64,000 bases of DNA from Oharaeibacter diazotrophicus (GTDB lineage: Bacteria > Pseudomonadota > Alphaproteobacteria > Rhizobiales > Pleomorphomonadaceae), in assembly GCF_004362745.1 (NCBI RefSeq), contig NZ_SNXY01000012.1, positions 1 to 64,000 of the forward strand, read 5' to 3'. Numbering within the stretch: the stretch's first letter is position 1; every line of letters begins with the position of its first letter. The translations under genes were made by a program, and so were the position numbers. This document shows positions 62,840 through 64,000 of the stretch, in pieces. The notes beneath the pieces were generated by a model. It worked only from the letters and a program-made list of their open reading frames with translations, was not told where the DNA came from and did no database searches.

Positions 62840-64000
62840 TCACGGGTTCGGGCCGACCTTGACGCGCCAGATCGTGCCGCCGTCCGCGGACGTGACGCCG
62901 TAGATCCAGCCCGCGCTCTCGACGATGGCGCCGAAGGGGTGGCTCCCGAAGTCGTCGTCGCCGCAGCCGAAGGACGCCGCGATCTGGTAGCGGTAGCTCG
63001 CTCCGCCGGCGACGGGGATCAGGCGGAACAGGGTGCCGTTGCCGCAGGCGCCGCCTTCCGACGTGGTTCCCCAGACGTGGCCGTTGCGGCGCACGAGCAG
63101 CCCGCCCCGGGGGGCGGCGCCGTCTCCGGCCCGGTCGCCGAAGCGGTGCAGGATCCTGAAATTCGCAGCGCCGGTGGTCGAGGGCTTCAGGGTGTAGAGC
63201 ACGCCCGGACCCCAGCGATCGGTCCTGTCGTTGATGCCGCCGCTCGAGGTCGTGCCGTAGAGGCGGCCGCCGGGCGTGATCACCAGACCGGTGTCCGGGT
63301 ACATGCCGTCGTTGTCCGGCGCCGGATCCGCGTCCGTCCACTTGAAGGTCTTGACCAGCTTCTGCCGATAGCCCTTTCCGGACAGCTTCAGGCGGAAGAT
63401 CGTGCCGAGGCCGACGGCGCCGCCGAAGGTCGCGGTGCCGTAGATCGTGTCGCCACAGTGGCAGCCGAGCGCCAGGGCGCCCTGCGGCTGCGCGCCGATC
63501 ACGGCGTGGCGGTCGTCCCGGCCGTCGGGATCGACGAAGTAGCTCACCGCCGACGTCGTCCAACCACCCTCGCCCTCCGCGAGGCGATAGACGGCGCCGT
63601 TGACGGCCGCCGGCGCCTTCGGCGAGAAGTCGCCCGAATTGCCGGTCACGAGCAAGGACCCGTCGGACGTGATCGTGATCGGCCGATGGCCGGCGACCTC
63701 GCCGGCGATCGGGCCCGAAACAGGTGTCGGCTTCCACTCGGTCGCGCCTTCCGCGACGGGAGCCAGGACGAAGTAGTGACCCGGGTCGCGGGCACAGGGG
63801 CCGTGGCAGGCGCCTCCGCTGATCGCGCCCCAGTCGACCGACGAGTAGAGCCGGCCGTCCGGACCGACGGTGACCTGCCGGGGAATGCGGCCGCGGTCGT
63901 CGCGCTCCTCGTCGGGCTCGTCGAAGCTGTAGAGCGTCTCGAGCTCGGAGCCCGGGCGGAGCCGGAAGATGGTGCCGGAATCCTCGACGATCGTGCCGGT
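62840..64000 (-). CDS. GloVer-repeat secreted protein (partial, N-terminus beyond right edge)
   Basis: The frame is open from the right edge to a stop at 62840, giving at least 386 residues. Several repeats of about 55 residues contain G(T/V)(I/L)(F/Y)RL followed by a Gly-rich YG(T/V)[66 protein letters not shown] and [12 protein letters not shown]. This is the choice-of-anchor tandem repeat called GloVer. Such proteins are exported and probably fold as a beta-propeller; function is unknown. The start and any signal peptide lie outside the window. Confidence 0.8.
   Translation of the reverse strand, partial: TGTIVEDSGTIFRLRPGSELETLYSFDEPDEERDDRGRIPRQVTVGPDGRLYSSVDWGAISGGACHGPCARDPGHYFVLAPVAEGATEWKPTPVSGPIAGEVAGHRPITITSDGSLLVTGNSGDFSPKAPAAVNGAVYRLAEGEGGWTTSAVSYFVDPDGRDDRHAVIGAQPQGALALGCHCGDTIYGTATFGGAVGLGTIFRLKLSGKGYRQKLVKTFKWTDADPAPDNDGMYPDTGLVITPGGRLYGTTSSGGINDRTDRWGPGVLYTLKPSTTGAANFRILHRFGDRAGDGAAPRGGLLVRRNGHVWGTTSEGGACGNGTLFRLIPVAGGASYRYQIAASFGCGDDDFGSHPFGAIVESAGWIYGVTSADGGTIWRVKVGPNP

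Overview
The window is very GC-rich chromosomal DNA, with strong third-position G/C and almost no AT-rich stretches. Gene content points to an alphaproteobacterium of the order Hyphomicrobiales (Rhizobiales). It carries gcrA, a DUF1150 gene beside hsp20, the cluster lptC-lptA-lptB-rpoN-hpf-ptsN, a histidine operon of the form hisB-DUF2628-hisH-hisA-hisF-hisE followed by coaA, argD-argF-hslO next to gcrA, and rpsA-sppA-ihfB-lapA. I cannot name the genus. Nearly all of the window looks like vertically inherited core genome. I see no insertion sequence, prophage, CRISPR array or rRNA.

Layout. 1-6226: end of a capsule or exopolysaccharide locus, with a truncated KpsE/CtrB-type export protein on the minus strand and two very large TPR-glycosyltransferase genes on the plus strand. 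6227-10382: a strong hairpin cluster, a lytic transglycosylase, a CASTOR/POLLUX-like channel protein, a composite palindromic repeat and two small genes. 10383-26191: a type II secretion system (T2SS) in three transcription units. These are gspD-gspO-gspF-G-H-I-J-K (minus), gspE (plus, divergent) and gspL-M-N (minus, about 6 kb away). DUF1150, hsp20, a VOC protein, a LuxR-type regulator and a polyol dehydrogenase lie between them. 26341-32308: the rpoN/PTS-Ntr/LPS-transport cluster and an RNase D-like gene. 32415-41709: a mixed housekeeping stretch with tRNA-Leu(CAG), tRNA-Arg(CCT), uppP, queG and others. 41899-46693: histidine biosynthesis and coaA. 46694-47189: a less GC-rich island with one tiny gene. 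47190-53008: gcrA, argD-argF-hslO, a small hydrolase and an ornithine-cyclodeaminase homologue. 53018-62702: lapA, ihfB, sppA, rpsA, a secreted BNR-repeat protein, pnp, rpsO and truB. 62840-64000: a truncated GloVer-repeat protein.

How the genes fit together. The T2SS set covers the secretin, ATPase, inner-membrane platform, all five pseudopilins and the prepilin peptidase. The outer and inner parts are in separate operons, and the GspC role is probably taken by the GspN-like protein. Two predicted secreted repeat-rich proteins (57282-58856 and the right edge) are possible clients, but this is inference. The lptCAB-rpoN-hpf-ptsN run links lipopolysaccharide export, sigma-54, ribosome hibernation and nitrogen-PTS control in one direction of transcription. 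truB-rpsO-pnp is the usual RNA/ribosome cluster, here with a terminator and a hairpin between rpsO and pnp.

The best candidates for a second look are the split T2SS with its methyltransferase-less peptidase and lipobox-bearing secretin, the island at 46694-47189, the unexplained noncoding cassette at 54748-55246, the hairpin cluster at 6241-6385, and a tandem 38-residue repeat inside the second glycosyltransferase. I found no clear evidence of a wholly new defence or mobile system. Start codons were chosen from ribosome-binding sites, signal peptides and overlaps, and several remain ambiguous.
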